From: Inonotus obliquus
Lineage: Eukaryota; Basidiomycota; Agaricomycetes; Hymenochaetales; Hymenochaetaceae
Length of the DNA stretch: 64,000 nucleotides
Direction: 5' to 3'
Assembly: GCA_032164295.1 (NCBI GenBank)
Contig: JAJHTX010000012.1
Location: forward strand, 1,302,001-1,366,000
The translations under genes and the position numbers were made by a program. The number at the start of each line of letters is the position of its first letter. The stretch's first letter is position 1. The notes beneath the pieces are model-generated. The model saw only the letters and a list, made by a program, of their open reading frames with translations, did not search any database and had not been told where the DNA came from. Shown piece by piece: positions 47,866 through 58,696 of this stretch.

Positions 47866-48505
47866 ATGCCTAAGGTTATCAGAGAAGGTATCGAAACCTC
47901 TCCCTACAATTGGACGAATCCAATAGTTCAAAGCAACAGAAGCCCCAACCCAAAAAGTACGTAAATTATACCGCGCACTGATTGGCTCTGACAAGTACTT
48001 CAGATGGTACAAAAATGAGGAATGGGTATACGGTTTCAATCTCAAGAATCGCTACGTTAGTCGCCTCGCCAAGAGATACAATCTACCATGGGAAACGCGT
48101 CCTGGTGCTGTCCTACCCACCGTACAAACTATCATCAGGATCACCTCCTGCGTCCGCTTCAGAGCGCGCTACCTATATCATCGCGGAAGGCCAACGTTGA
48201 TCCTCTTCTTTGCAGAAGACGATGGTCGTAAGAGACTCAAGCGATCCACTATCCCGAAGGAAGAGATGGACGAAGTTCGCAAGGCGATGTATCTTCCTCG
48301 GGGAACGAAACCCAGATGGTATGATGTCCATGGACAAAAGCTTGAAAAGGATGATGTAGAGTCCAGTAGCGACGATGACTGGCCGAGTAGTACAGACGAA
48401 CTAGACCGAGATGCGTATTATTTCGACGACAGGGAGGAGAGTGAAGCTGAAATGGATGGAGAAGATGGTGCCGGATCAGGAAGCCACAGTAATGTCGAGG
48501 ATTGA
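47866..48505 (+). pseudogene. Array gene A3 (type A, exon 1 frameshift)
   Basis: Exon 1 (47866-47956) is 91 nt, where the intact copies have 92. One base is lost after codon 10 (GAACGTCTCTCC in the others, GAAACCTCTCC here), so MPKVIREGIE runs out of frame before the intron. Exon 2 (48004-48505) is perfect and codes WYKNEEWVYGFNLKNRYVSR through FAEDDGRKRLKRSTIPKEEM and an acidic tail ending GSGSHSNVED. Total length is not a multiple of three. It may be a very young pseudogene, or exon 2 may be reached from another start. Confidence 0.75.
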
Positions 48506-48890
48506 AATGCCACGGAACTTGTTCGCGCATTGTTGCAAACCTCAGACAGTCTGGATAAGGTTAACGTGTTGCGTAAATCCGTGCCATGTACAGTTGTTTT
48601 GTAGCTTTTCACATTATGCTTATCCCTCTCAATCACGAATAGTATATGCCACTACTTTGCCATTCGCGTCTCAAGCACATTGCTTAACACCCTCGTGGAT
48701 TGAATGGGTCGATGGATTTATCACACATCAATTCTATTGGTGGCTGGGACGCAGCGATTCAGACCACAAATTGCTTACAAGTAGACAGTCCGTTTCTCAC
48801 GGTCATAATAATAAGCCACGAACTTCCATTACAGTTGTTCCCTATACCCATTCAACCACGTAGGATCCTTGTTGAAAGAAGACATCCATT

Positions 48891-49533
48891 ATGTCGGACT
48901 TGGAAGAAATCCAGAAAGGTATCGAGCAACTCTCAGTCTACAATGACTATAATGACATTAAGGACTGGCATGCAATGTGAGTTCACGAATACCATCGCCC
49001 GTGTTTGCCTAATATTCTACCACAGAAACGAGCACTGGGTATATGGATTCCATCTCAAGCATCGCATCATTCGTAAGATTGCTCGAAAGCTTAGATTGCC
49101 ATGGGAGTCGAATCCAGGTGGCGTTCTTTATACTGTAGATGAACATATTGGGAACACATCAGGCGTGCCGTATTGGGCCACCATAGTTTATCGTCGTGGA
49201 CGGAGTTCTTTGATCGCTACCTTCGCGAAAGACGATGGACGTAGGAGGTCTGAGAGAATCAAGTTCACTCCCGAGGCTATGGACCGGGTGCGAAGGGCAA
49301 TGAGGCTTCCGAGGGGAACGAAACCCAAGTGGTATGACACCACCGGAAAGGAGCAGGACGGGGAAACGGAACTCAGTAGCGATGATGAGGAGTGGCCGAA
49401 CAACGGGATCCTCACGAGGACCGAAGACACTATCGAGCTCATAAGAAGAGCGGGAGCCTTGGATGCGAACAGAAACCCTTGTCTGATCATGGCGGATGAA
49501 GGGGTACCCAGAAGTGCTCTGATCGAGTTTTAA
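48891..49533 (+). CDS. Array gene B3 (type B, intact)
   Basis: Exons 48891-48976 and 49026-49533 give 197 aa. Exon 1 MSDLEEIQKGIEQLSVYNDY is three codons longer than in B5 and B6 (NDIKDWHA). The core INEHWVYGFHLKHRIIRKIA, the block YRRGRSSLIATFAKDDGRRR, and GTKPKWYDTTGKEQDGETEL are present, and the C-terminus is EGVPRSALIEF. The usual E in FAEDDGRKR is K here (FAKDD). It follows the frameshifted A3 by 385 bp, so in this pair only B is intact. Confidence 0.75.
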
Positions 49534-50299
49534 GTGGTGGCTCGTTTCACCTTATGCTAGACATACTCTGTTTATTTTTATGCCACTTAGCTCGTTATCT
49601 GTATGTTACACTTTTACTTGCGCCTATGAATAATAGGATAGCTCACTGGTCTCGCTGCCTTACGCCCTGCTCGTGCCCTTCTCACATCAAATAACAGAGA
49701 TAGTTGAATGTGATGGTGCATATTGTCAGATGCTACAATATAGTAACTCGATTTCGGGCTTCTCAGCGTAGGAAGAAGGTATCCCTAGCGTTACTCGGGT
49801 GTTGGAATAAGCGGCCTCTGAGAGCAAACGTCATTGCATACCGGAAGATATCGTAGCGTTTAGTTCAATCCTTTGCTTACCATTGCGAGTGCTCCGTTTG
49901 ATTTCCCTATCGTATTTCTTAAACCTGTTTCCTGAGCTCTAATCCCGCCCAGTATCAGTAGTCCTAGCTTGGATTCATTTGCTATGGTCGATTGGCAAAG
50001 TCGTCCAGTGCAACGCTTGTGTCTGCGTGTGTGAAATGGGATACAAAGGTCTGTTAGGACGCGGTCATCTAGCATTGGGTAGATTATCCGCGATCGTGAG
50101 GTTTTACGCAAGAAAGAAAGGCTCATTTTAGTAATGCCGAAGCATAGTTCTGCAAAGCGAGGACAAATTGAAATTGTGTGTCAAACGATCGGAGTGACGG
50201 CTTTTCTGTGTGACATCACGTGACATCACGATCCGCCACATCGACAATCCTCTCTCTCGGCTTTCATCGCTTGCAACGCAGCCCTCAGCCTTTTCGCAT
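49534..50299. repeat. Repeated 3' flank and spacer after B3
   Basis: Same kind of flank as after B1, B2, B5 and B6 (TTGCATACCGGAAGATATCG and following). Near 50,212 the short word GTGACATCAC occurs twice in a row. No gene. Confidence 0.45.
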
Positions 50300-50735
50300 C
50301 ATGGATAGGACACTCGAGGACGACGGGGAACTATTCAAGCGGTATCAACACCAGGACCGTGTCAGGTTTTAGATCTTCGAATACGTACGCTACAGGACCT
50401 GGACGGGAGCAAATGCATCACTGCCATCAGGAACGAATCCGAGAGCTACACAGAGATTAATGAGGACAAGAGTTATCGCGTATACAGAAGAAAGATGTTA
50501 TGATCCCGCTGGATAAGGGCGTGCTGTACGACCTCGGCTTTGACGATGCACGTTGTGAGAGAAACCGCTTCTCATCCGAACAGTTGTACAAGTCGCGGAA
50601 TGCCTCAGTATCATTCGTTTCTTATCTGGAACTGACCACAGGATTGGTTTTCTTCTGCTCAGTATCCCAGAGTATATTGAATTTATTGAATCATTTGTAA
50701 AATCATTATAATGACGGGACATTTCACAGAACAAA
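50300..50735 (+). pseudogene. DUF2461 pseudogene fragment 3 (5' half)
   Basis: Same structure and same 3' junction as fragment 2: GATAAGGGCGTGCTGTACGA (DKGVLYDLGFDDA), then an exon remnant beginning GCTCAGTATCCCAGAGTATA, then AACAAACATCGACAAATAG. Fragments 2 and 3 are closer to each other than to the intact gene, so the broken form was copied as part of the A/B unit. Confidence 0.8.
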
Positions 50736-50837
50736 CATCGACAAATAGAGGTATGCTCACGTGAGTATCACGACTACTTGTCGCCACGCTGTTACTTCTA
50801 CTCTTTACTTTATCGTACAAGCTCAGCGGTTACAAGC

Positions 50838-51472
50838 ATGCCTAAGGACATCAGGAAAGGTGTCGAACGCCTCTCCCTCCATTCGGACGAGTCCAATAGC
50901 CCACAGCAATGTAAATCGAAAGCCAAAAAGTACGTAAACTATTCTGCGCAATAATGGGCTCTAACAAGTACTTCAGATGGTATAAAAACGAGGAATGGGT
51001 GTACGGCTTCAATCTCAAAAATCGTTACGTTAGTCTCCTTGCCGAGAGATACAATTTACCATGGCAAACGTATCCTGGTGCTGTCTTGCACACCGTGCAA
51101 ACTATCATTGAGGCCACTTCCTGTGTCCAGTGCAGAGCGCGCTACCTATACCATCGCGGAAGGCCTACGTTGATTCTCTTTTTTGCGGAAGATGATGGCC
51201 GTAAGAGACTCAAGCGGTCATACATCCCGAAGGAAGAGATGGACGAAGTTCGCAAGGCGATGTATCTTCCCAGGGGAACGAAGCCCAGATGGTATGATGT
51301 CCATGGACAAAAGCTTGAAAAGGATGATGCTGAGTCCAGTGGAGATGACGATTGGCCAACTGAAGATGAACTGGATGAGGACGAGAATGATTCTGACAGC
51401 GAGGATGAATGTGAAGGCAAGATACACGAAGGAGGTGCAGGATCAGGGAGCCACAGCAATGTCAAAGGATGA
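50838..51472 (+). CDS. Array gene A4 (type A, intact, no B partner)
   Basis: Exons 50838-50929 and 50977-51472 give 195 aa. Exon 1 is MPKDIRKGVERLSLHSDESN. The core WYKNEEWVYGFNLKNRYVSL and then AERYNLPWQTYPGAVLHTVQ are intact, followed by FAEDDGRKRLKRSYIPKEEM, GTKPRWYDVHGQKLEKDD, and an acidic tail ending GSGSHSNVKG. The type B gene expected about 400-550 bp downstream is absent; a MITE and unrelated sequence stand there instead. Confidence 0.78.
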
Positions 51473-51706
51473 ATGACCACGGAATTCATTGGCGCAGTGT
51501 CACAAGCCTCAAATAGTCTGAATAAGATCAACTCTTCGCGCAAGCGTGTGCTATGTACAGATGCTGAAGCTTACCCCTTTCTGCTTATCCTTGTCAATTA
51601 CGGATAGTATATGCCATTACTCTGACATCTGATCGCGTCTCGAGTGCATTGACCAACGCCCTCGTTTGCGATCGCTGGTATGCCCATGGCAGCCGCCCTG
51701 AAGCCA

Positions 51707-51988
51707 TACTGTACTCCGGTGTGAGTAGGCAACCTCCTTGGGAAGTGTTACATTCGCGTCGCCTCAAATTGATGCAGCCGCACCGGTGTTATGCGTTTCA
51801 GGCCACCGAACAAGCAACCAAAGGACATCATCTTGTGGCTTTTGTGTGTACTGGGTCGAGAGGCCACACACAAAGTAATATTTAATGCTCGAAACTCATG
51901 CAACCGTCATTGTGTTACACGTTACTGAAGCGACGCAACCGACCCCGTGTTACGCGTTACGGTTGCCTACTCACACCGGAGTACAGTA
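51707..51988. mobile_element. MITE with perfect 28-bp terminal inverted repeats
   Basis: Positions 51707-51734 and 51961-51988 are exact reverse complements over 28 nt; the left one begins TACTGTACTCCGGTGTGAGT. The outermost bases are TA on both sides, so a Tc1/mariner-like TA target duplication is possible, leaving a 278-bp element. The interior has no open frame for a transposase and contains palindromic GTTACGCGTTAC-like words. It is non-autonomous. A degraded relative lies at about 25,466-25,687. Confidence 0.85.
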
Positions 51989-52189
51989 CACCAAAATTCG
52001 ACAGTAAGTGTTTTTTCTAGACTCAGAATTTTGCTCAATTTCTCTAAGAATTTACACATGTACCAACACAGTCATTTATGACATTCTGATGTTTTTTCGA
52101 GGTGAGAAACAAAGAATTGAGTGAGAAAAGCCTAGGTGTTCGAAGGAACAGTCCTGTTTAGAGGACGCGTCTTTGACGTTGATTGTATA
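51989..52189. other. Unique filler after the MITE
   Basis: About 200 bp with no match to other units that I can see. It replaces the B gene and the start of the DUF2461 fragment found in other units, so a deletion or rearrangement took place here. Confidence 0.4.
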
Positions 52190-52440
52190 GAAGAAAGATG
52201 TTATGATCCCGCTGGATAAGGGCGACCTACGCTTTGATGATGCAGGTTGTGAGAGAAACCGCTTGTCATCGGAACAGTCGTACAAGTCGCGGTATGCCTC
52301 AATATCATTCATTTTTTATCTGACACTGACCACAGCCTTGGTTTCCTTCTGGTCAGTATCCCAGAATATATGGACCTATTGAATCACTTGCAGAATCCTG
52401 ATTGTAACGACGGGACACGCGTGCCCTTGCAATTGCACAG
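52190..52440 (+). pseudogene. DUF2461 pseudogene fragment 4
   Basis: Starts abruptly at AGAAAGATGTTATGATCCCG, keeps a shortened DKGDLRFDDA remnant and the exon CCTTCTGGTCAGTATCCCAG, and reads slightly further than fragments 2 and 3 (GAATCCTGATTGTAACGACG, as in NPDCND of the intact gene). It ends at the same AACAAACATCGACAAATAG junction. Confidence 0.78.
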
Positions 52441-52535
52441 AACAAACATCGACAAATAGTGGTATGCGCACGTGAGTATCTCACGACTATTTGTCGCCAC
52501 GCTGATACTTCTACTCTGGCTCAGCGATTACAGGC

Positions 52536-53170
52536 ATGCCTAAGGACATCAGGAAAGGTGTCGAACACCTCTCCCTCCATTCGGACGAGTCCAATAGCCC
52601 ACAGCAACAGAAATTCAAACCCAAAAAGTACGTAAATTATACTGCGCACTGATTGGCTCTCGTTTTTATACCATCTGAAGTACTTGTTAGGAATGGGTAT
52701 ACGGTTTCAATCTCAAGAATCGTTACATTTCTCGCCTCGCCAAGAGATACAATCTGCCTTGGGAAACGCGCCCTGGTGCTGTCTTACACACCGTTGAACT
52801 TATCATCAAGGCCACCTCATGTGTTCGCTTCAGAGTGCGCTACCTATACCACCGTGGAAATGCTACGTTGATCATCTTCTTTGCGGAGGACGATGGCCGC
52901 AAGAGACTTAAGCATGCTTTCGTCCCAAAGGAAGAGATGGATGAAGTGCGTAAAGCCATGTATCTTCCCAGGGGAACGAAGCCTAGGTGGTATGATGTCC
53001 ATGGGCGTAAGGTTGAAAACAACGATGCAGAGTCCAGTGGAGACGATGACTGGCCAACTGAAGATGAACTGGATGCGGACGAGAATGATTCTGACAGAGA
53101 GGATGAGCTCGAAGGCGAAATGCATGAAGGAGGTGCTGATTCAGGTGGCCACGGTAATGTGAAAGGATGA
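52536..53170 (+). pseudogene. Array gene A5 (type A, broken by micro-inversion)
   Basis: Exon 1 (52536-52627, MPKDIRKGVEHLSLHSDESN) and the bulk of exon 2 (52691-53170, from EWVYGFNLKNRYISRLAKRY onward) would be fully functional. Between them, 52659-52690 is the exact reverse complement of the corresponding 32 bp in A4, covering the end of the intron, its acceptor and the codons for WYKNE. The inverted piece happens to end in TTAG, a possible new acceptor, but its use would shift the frame. The tail ends GGHGNVKG. Confidence 0.85.
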
Positions 53171-53691
53171 ATGGCCACGGATTTCATTCGCGCAGCGTCA
53201 CAAGCCTAAAATTATCTGAATAAGATCAGCTCTTCGCGCAAACGTTTGCCACAGACGCTGAAGCTTCCCCTTTCTGCTTATCCTTGTCCATTACGAATAG
53301 TATATGTCATTACTTTGCCATCTGATCGCGTCTCGAGTGCATTGACCAACGCCCTCGTTTGCGATTGCTGGTATGGCCCATAGCAGCCGTCCTGAAGCCA
53401 TATTAGTACATGCAATCTGAAACCAGAACATGATGTCTTGAAATATGGCAACCTGGCCCATTATGAGAGCGAAGATGCCCGAGCGGAGGGCGATCAGGCG
53501 GTGAAAGTATACTTTGCTATCACTTAACGGTTCTACTCATGACTCGGATGCAGCAAGCTCCAGACCACAAAATGGCATCTGTGCTCGTTTCTCACGGTAT
53601 CCACGACAATAAATCCACGAAGAGGCAGTCCCATCCATTGCCTATACTCATTCAACCACGCACAAGCTCCCCTCAGAAGGAGCTATTCACC

Positions 53692-54317
53692 ATGTCGGAC
53701 TTGGAAGGTGTCCAACAAGGCGTCGAGCGCCTCTCGCTCCACAATGACACAAAGGAATGGCATCCGATGTGAGTTCACCAATACTCTCGTCGTACTTGCC
53801 TAATAGTATTCTACACCATAGAAACGAGCATTGGGTATATGGCTTCCACCTCAAGCATCGTGTCTTTCATAGAGTCGCTCGAAAGCTTGGCTTGCCATGG
53901 ACAACGGATCCGGGCAGTGTTAGTGAAGCCGTAGATGACCATATTGGGGACACATCCGGCGTGCCGTATTCGCTCACCACAGTTCATCGTCGTGGACGGT
54001 GTTCTTTGATCGTTACCTTCGCGGAAGACGATGGACGTAAGAGGTCTAAGAAGATAAAGTTCTCTCCGCAAGCTATGGACCGAGTGCGGAGGGCGATGAG
54101 GCTTCCGAAGGGAACGCCACCCAAGTGGTATGACACCACCGGAAAGGAGCAGGATGGGGATACGGAACTCAGTAGCGATGATGAGGAGTGGCCGAATAAT
54201 GAGATTATGACGACGACTAGAGACACTATCGAGCTCATGGAGCAAGCGGGAGCCTTCAAGAAGACGACCTATTCGGTGGATGAAGGGATACCCAGAGGTG
54301 CTCTGATTGGATTTTGA
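53692..54317 (+). CDS. Array gene B5 (type B, intact)
   Basis: Exons 53692-53768 and 53822-54317 give 190 aa. Exon 1 MSDLEGVQQGVERLSLHNDT; core INEHWVYGFHLKHRVFHRVA, then RKLGLPWTTDPGSVSEAVDD, HRRGRCSLIVTFAEDDGRKR, MDRVRRAMRLPKGTPPKWYD, ELSSDDEEWPNNE and the C-terminus EGIPRGALIGF. The second half is almost identical to B6, while the middle differs more, as expected of gene conversion. It follows the broken A5 by 521 bp. Confidence 0.77.
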
Positions 54318-55744
54318 GTGGCGGCTCGTTTTACCTTCTATTTGGCAAACTCCGCAATTCATCCAGTGCAATATTTCTACGTGTACCATTAACTGTATCT
54401 TCTACGGCCTTTGAATCAAAGAATTAGTGGTTCCCGCCCGGGAAGCGAACTTCGATGCATACCCGAGACTTTTGTAATGTTCAGCTTCCCTCTTTGCTTG
54501 CAGCTTAACATTCCTAGGCTTGTTACCTGTACACTCCGATTTCGCCTATGCCAATCTGGAATAAAGGTCCCCGATATCTTCCCATCTTGGACTGTCTGTG
54601 CATTCCTATTGTCAGCAGGAATGGTCCCATCCGAAGTCTTGCGTCTGCATGCATGTCAGGGTCGGAGAAGTGCCAGTTTGCAGCCATACAGCATTGATTA
54701 TTCGCAATCGGGAGGATTCGTACATGGTGCTCATCCTATTACAATGTTGAGCTAGGAATATTCATGCAGGGCAAGGCTAAATGGTGTGTTGCCGGTGACG
54801 GTAGTGTTGGAGTGACGAAGAAATTTCCGCAAAGACCGACACGTTAATACATCACAAAAAGCGGCGTGGTCTTGTTTTCGGTTGTTGACCTGACCAGATC
54901 AGGCAATGATTGACGTGCCATCTAGGGCAAGCCATGTGAATACAAGTTCTACAATTCTTCCACTTGCATATAATCCGGCTAGCAGAGTTGTAGTTCGAAT
55001 ACAAGGAGGGAAAAGACTTGTACAATTCTTGGAATAGCTTGAATGAAGAATACATTTTTTTGACAAGATCTCCGAGATAAGATGCAGTACTGCAAGTCCC
55101 CACTGACCGGCCCTAAGCTCAGGATCGGTCACACGACACTTTCATTTTGATGAACTGTGTGTCGATCAGTGTCAAATGGAGTAATAATATTACTAATAAT
55201 ACGTCTTATTTGACCGGCCCTAAGTTGAACACGATCATGTGAAAGGGTTTAGGGCACAGGGCACAGGGTATTTTAGACTTGGTTGCAACGCAACAAACAC
55301 AACACCATGCTTTCCCCACCTTCCCTCATGTTCAAAACAACGTATAGCCAGCCACTGCCGAGGTTCCTTAGCTGGATGTGAAATTAATGTGACCTCGCTT
55401 TAGTTGTACACCATCATGGTGGACTTTAACACATTGCTCATTTTTGCAGGCTAACTATCGCTGATTATAAACAGAGTGGGCTCAGTAAATCTCGTCCATA
55501 TTGTCAACTTCATGCACTCCATTGTTGAACATGGTTCTGATGAACTGAAAGACTTTCGTCTCACCTCGCTCCTTGCTGTTGGAGCCGCACTAGGTGTGTT
55601 TAGTACGTCAACTCCTTTCAAGTTTACGCAAAGAATCAAGCCAATAGGGATCTGCTTCGTACCGTGAAGTACGAAAACAGACCGTATGTATACAACATGC
55701 TGTATCGTACACCCCATTCTCCGTATCCAGTTCTCCAGATAAAT
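54318..55744. other. B5 3' flank and unrelated insert
   Basis: To about 54,770 this is the usual flank of a type B gene. The rest has no counterpart in the other units. GACCGGCCCTAAG occurs twice (about 55,106 and 55,211), about 105 bp apart, with a T-rich stretch between. A GGCACAGGGCACAGGG repeat lies at about 55,253. Open frames near 55,476 (+) and 55,882-55,451 (-) have no support. Confidence 0.4.
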
Positions 55745-56600
55745 CCATCTACGACCGTATACAGGATTCTGCACAACAGCCCATGCTGATCTGACAGCTG
55801 CTGATAACAGCTTCATCCAACGTCTTGCCGCTCTTTCTTCAAATCTGCATTTTGAATTATGAGGAGCGCAATTTGTAGTCAAACATCACGCCAGCGATAT
55901 TATGCACAATGTTTCTGGTATGACGGACAAGAACAAGGATACTCTCATTAAGGACTTGCTAGATCTCGTCGCATCTAGTGGCAACCAGTTTTTGCAGACC
56001 CTCTTTCCTGATTGACCTGGCCCGAATAGCAAGAAGAGGCCTCCTACTGCAGGAGACAAATAAAGGCAAGTGACTTTATCAGCAGGTGCATTGGTTGATA
56101 ATCTTATGTGAGCCTAGCCATCTTACATTTGCACCATCAAACCAAACCAGAATCAAAGCACGACGGAGTGTGATTCAAAAGCAGTTTTGCATTGAATCAA
56201 ATACCTTGGACTCCAAGAGAACATACGTGTCCGTCGCGCTGGCTTCGCATAGCCGCAACACTTCCGAGAAGGTCATTGAGCACTTTTATCTCTTGTCTCC
56301 CGCTACTTCCTATTCTGGAGACTACATTTGGGCAGGTGACCCGAGGTCAGGATGCGAGCGTATCCTTACTGACACTGGGATAGCGAGAGAAGAATGGCAG
56401 ATGGGAGTAACAAAAGCGCTTACCAAGAATCCAGAGACAGTAAGGATACTTTTCCATGTTGCTTCTGCTGTCACAGACGTTGACGAAATTCATCCTTATT
56501 AGCTCTTTACTCTCAAGTACATGCAAGATCGGTATTGGCACAACATAGCTGTTGTGCCCGCGAGATTATTTGGACCCTGCAAATCTTTGTAGGTGTGATG
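55745..56600 (+). pseudogene. Class I myosin (MYO1/MYO5-type) motor-domain pseudogene
   Basis: Reading through stops gives the end of a myosin-I motor: DLTAADNSFIQRLAALSSNL, then [50 protein letters not shown], a remnant of PNSKKRPPTAGDK, and later [40 protein letters not shown] and [16 protein letters not shown] final piece, LKYMQDRYWHNIA, matches the start of the IQ region. Several stops stand where arginine or glutamine is expected (CGA or CAG to TGA or TAG). Only part of the head is present, with no introns seen. It sits alone between B5 and A6, so it is an inserted or transposed fragment. Confidence 0.85.
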
Positions 56601-56764
56601 TTCTCTGGTTCGTGTCCAGAGAGTCCATCGAGCGTTATGAGATCCCGAGGTCCATTATTCATCGCAAATCAACTTGGCCTAATTTTACCCCCGCCTCACC
56701 TTGACCTAGTTCACCAGGTGCTCTGGCTACCGCCCCACCTCCAAACAAACGAACCAGCACTGGT

Positions 56765-57064
56765 TTGAGCAACATCTCAGTTCCTTTGTTAACTAATATT
56801 CCCACTACCACATCTGCTACAGGACCACCTGCCGCAGTGTTTGCATATTTGGCTGAGAAGCAGAGACTAGCACGGAATGACACAGTTCCTTCGGCTTCTG
56901 TTTATTCGCAGCCTTCTCAGCCTTCTCGGGTGCCGACGCCTCCTTCGGCAAAAGCTTTAAATATACAGCCTCAACAAATGAGTAGTGCAAATGTGGTTGT
57001 TCATACGGATGCGGGACGTTTTGCAAGGGAACCTTCTGATCAACCTCCCGCTTATCAGAAATGA
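56765..57064 (+). CDS. Possible hypothetical ORF, Ser/Thr/Pro-rich, 99 aa
   Basis: Not recognised. The frame MSNISVPLLTNIPTTTSATG continues PPAAVFAYLAEKQRLARND, then a Ser/Pro-rich stretch, and ends VVVHTDAGRFAREPSDQPPAYQK-like, a tidy end for a disordered cytosolic tail. It follows the myosin remnant directly and could be the 3' exon of another decayed gene brought in with it. No start context or intron supports expression. Confidence 0.3.
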   Translation: MSNISVPLLTNIPTTTSATGPPAAVFAYLAEKQRLARNDTVPSASVYSQPSQPSRVPTPPSAKALNIQPQQMSSANVVVHTDAGRFAREPSDQPPAYQK

Positions 57065-57520
57065 GCTTGACGTGGTGCTTTGGGATGCCTGGCTCCAGTG
57101 CATCGTCTGCTTCCTTTCTTCCTTCGATTGTACACGCTGTGGTCATATCACTGTACCATAGAGAGTATAATACAAGTTGTTTTGCATCTTACCATCTGAT
57201 AACATGTCTTGAAAAATCTGACAATGGGCTCCATGTCTTGTATATTTCGAAATACTTGTCAAAATTGACAAGTATTGTACGTATTGCCAATATATATCAC
57301 CCTAATAAATGTGATGACAATTTGATGTACAAGCCTTCTACATATTTTACATATTACTTATCTGGTTTTACATTCTCAGATCGTGCACTTTTTTGTGATG
57401 ATACTATATTAAGCAAGAGTTGAAACTCCGATGGAAAAAGCCTTTCGTTGTGAGAATTGCCAGTCCCCAAAGCGGCTGTTATTACCTGCTCTTTATCTTA
57501 CAAAGTCCTCAGCTACAAGC
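57065..57520. other. AT-rich spacer before A6
   Basis: AT-rich sequence with no gene. The promoter of A6 does not resemble that of A2, although the coding parts are nearly identical, so the duplication breakpoint lies near the start codon. Confidence 0.45.
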
Positions 57521-58155
57521 ATGCCTAAGGACATCAGGAAAGGTGTCGAACGTCTCTCCCTCCATTCGGACGAGTCTACTAGCTCACAGCAAAAGAAACC
57601 CAATGCCAAAAAGTATGTAAATTATTCTGCAGACTATTTGGCTCTGACAAGTACTTCAGATGGTACAAAAAAGAGGAATGGGTATACGGTTTCAATCTCA
57701 AGAATCGTTACGTTAGTCGCCTCGCCAAGAGATACAATCTACCATGGGAAACGCATCCTGGTGCTGTCTTAACCACCGTGCAAACTATCATCGGGATCAC
57801 TTCCTGCGTCATGTTCAGAGCGCGCTACCTATATCATCGCGGAAGGCCAACGTTGATCCTCTTCTTTGCGGAAGACGATGGTCGTAAGAGACTCAAGCGA
57901 TCCACTATCCCGAAGGAAGAGATGGACGAAGTTCGCAAGGCGATGTACCTTCCCAGGGGAACGAAGCCCAGATGGTATGATGTCCATGGAGGCGAAGTTG
58001 ATAATAGGGATGCAGAGTCCAGCAGCGACGATGACTGGCCAACTGAAGACGAACTGGATGCAGACGAGAATGATTTTGACAGAGAGGATGAGCTCGAAGG
58101 CAATATGCACGAAGGAGGTGCTGATTCAGGTGGCCACGGTATTGTGAGAGGATGA
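57521..58155 (+). CDS. Array gene A6 (type A, intact)
   Basis: Exons 57521-57612 and 57660-58155 give 195 aa. Exon 1 MPKDIRKGVERLSLHSDEST; core WYKKEEWVYGFNLKNRYVSR; FAEDDGRKRLKRSTIPKEEM; GTKPRWYDVHGGEVDNRD; tail ending GGHGIVRG. It differs from A2 at only a handful of bases across the gene, and the following 540 bp spacer is equally close, so the copy is recent. Confidence 0.78.
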
Positions 58156-58696
58156 ATGGCCACGGATTTCATTCGCGCAGCGTCACAAGCCTCAGATGGT
58201 CTGAGTAAGATCAGCTTTTCGCGTAAGCGTGTGCTATGTTCAGCGGCTGGAGCTTTCCCCTTTCTGCTTATTCTTCTCAATTACGAATAGTATATGCTGT
58301 GTTGCCAATACCTTGTCGTTTGATCATATCTCGAACGGATTGACCAACACCCTCACTTGGACTGAATGGGTTGACGGATCTGATGGCGAAAGCTAGTCTT
58401 TCCAGTCCAATGAACCCAGCCATACGTTGCGTGAACTGCATTGCGATCGCTGGCACGGCCCTTGACAGAACCCCTGAAGTCCATATCCATGCAATCCGAA
58501 ACCACAACACGATACTTTGGAGTAAAGCGACCTGACCTATTCTGCTCATGGATAAGAAGCTCCAGACCACAAAACGAGCTTCTGTGTGCGTTTCTCACGG
58601 TAACCACGACATTAAAGCCACTTTGATCCGTTTCATTCGTTGCCTGTACATATTCATTCAACCACTCACAGGCACTCTCAAAAGGAGCTATCCACC

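Noticed and set aside
52681..52700. New acceptor TTAG created by the A5 micro-inversion as a rescue of splicing
   Set aside because: Exon 1 ends in phase 2, and joining it to GAATGGG shifts the frame of EWVYGF.
53811..54389. 192-codon minus-strand ORF, and similar ones opposite A3, B3, A4, B6
   Set aside because: They mirror the array genes. Codon use of the plus-strand genes keeps the antisense frame open; no independent motif.
55451..55882. 143-codon minus-strand ORF
   Set aside because: It lies antisense to the myosin-I remnant, has no recognisable motif, and the plus strand has clear homology.
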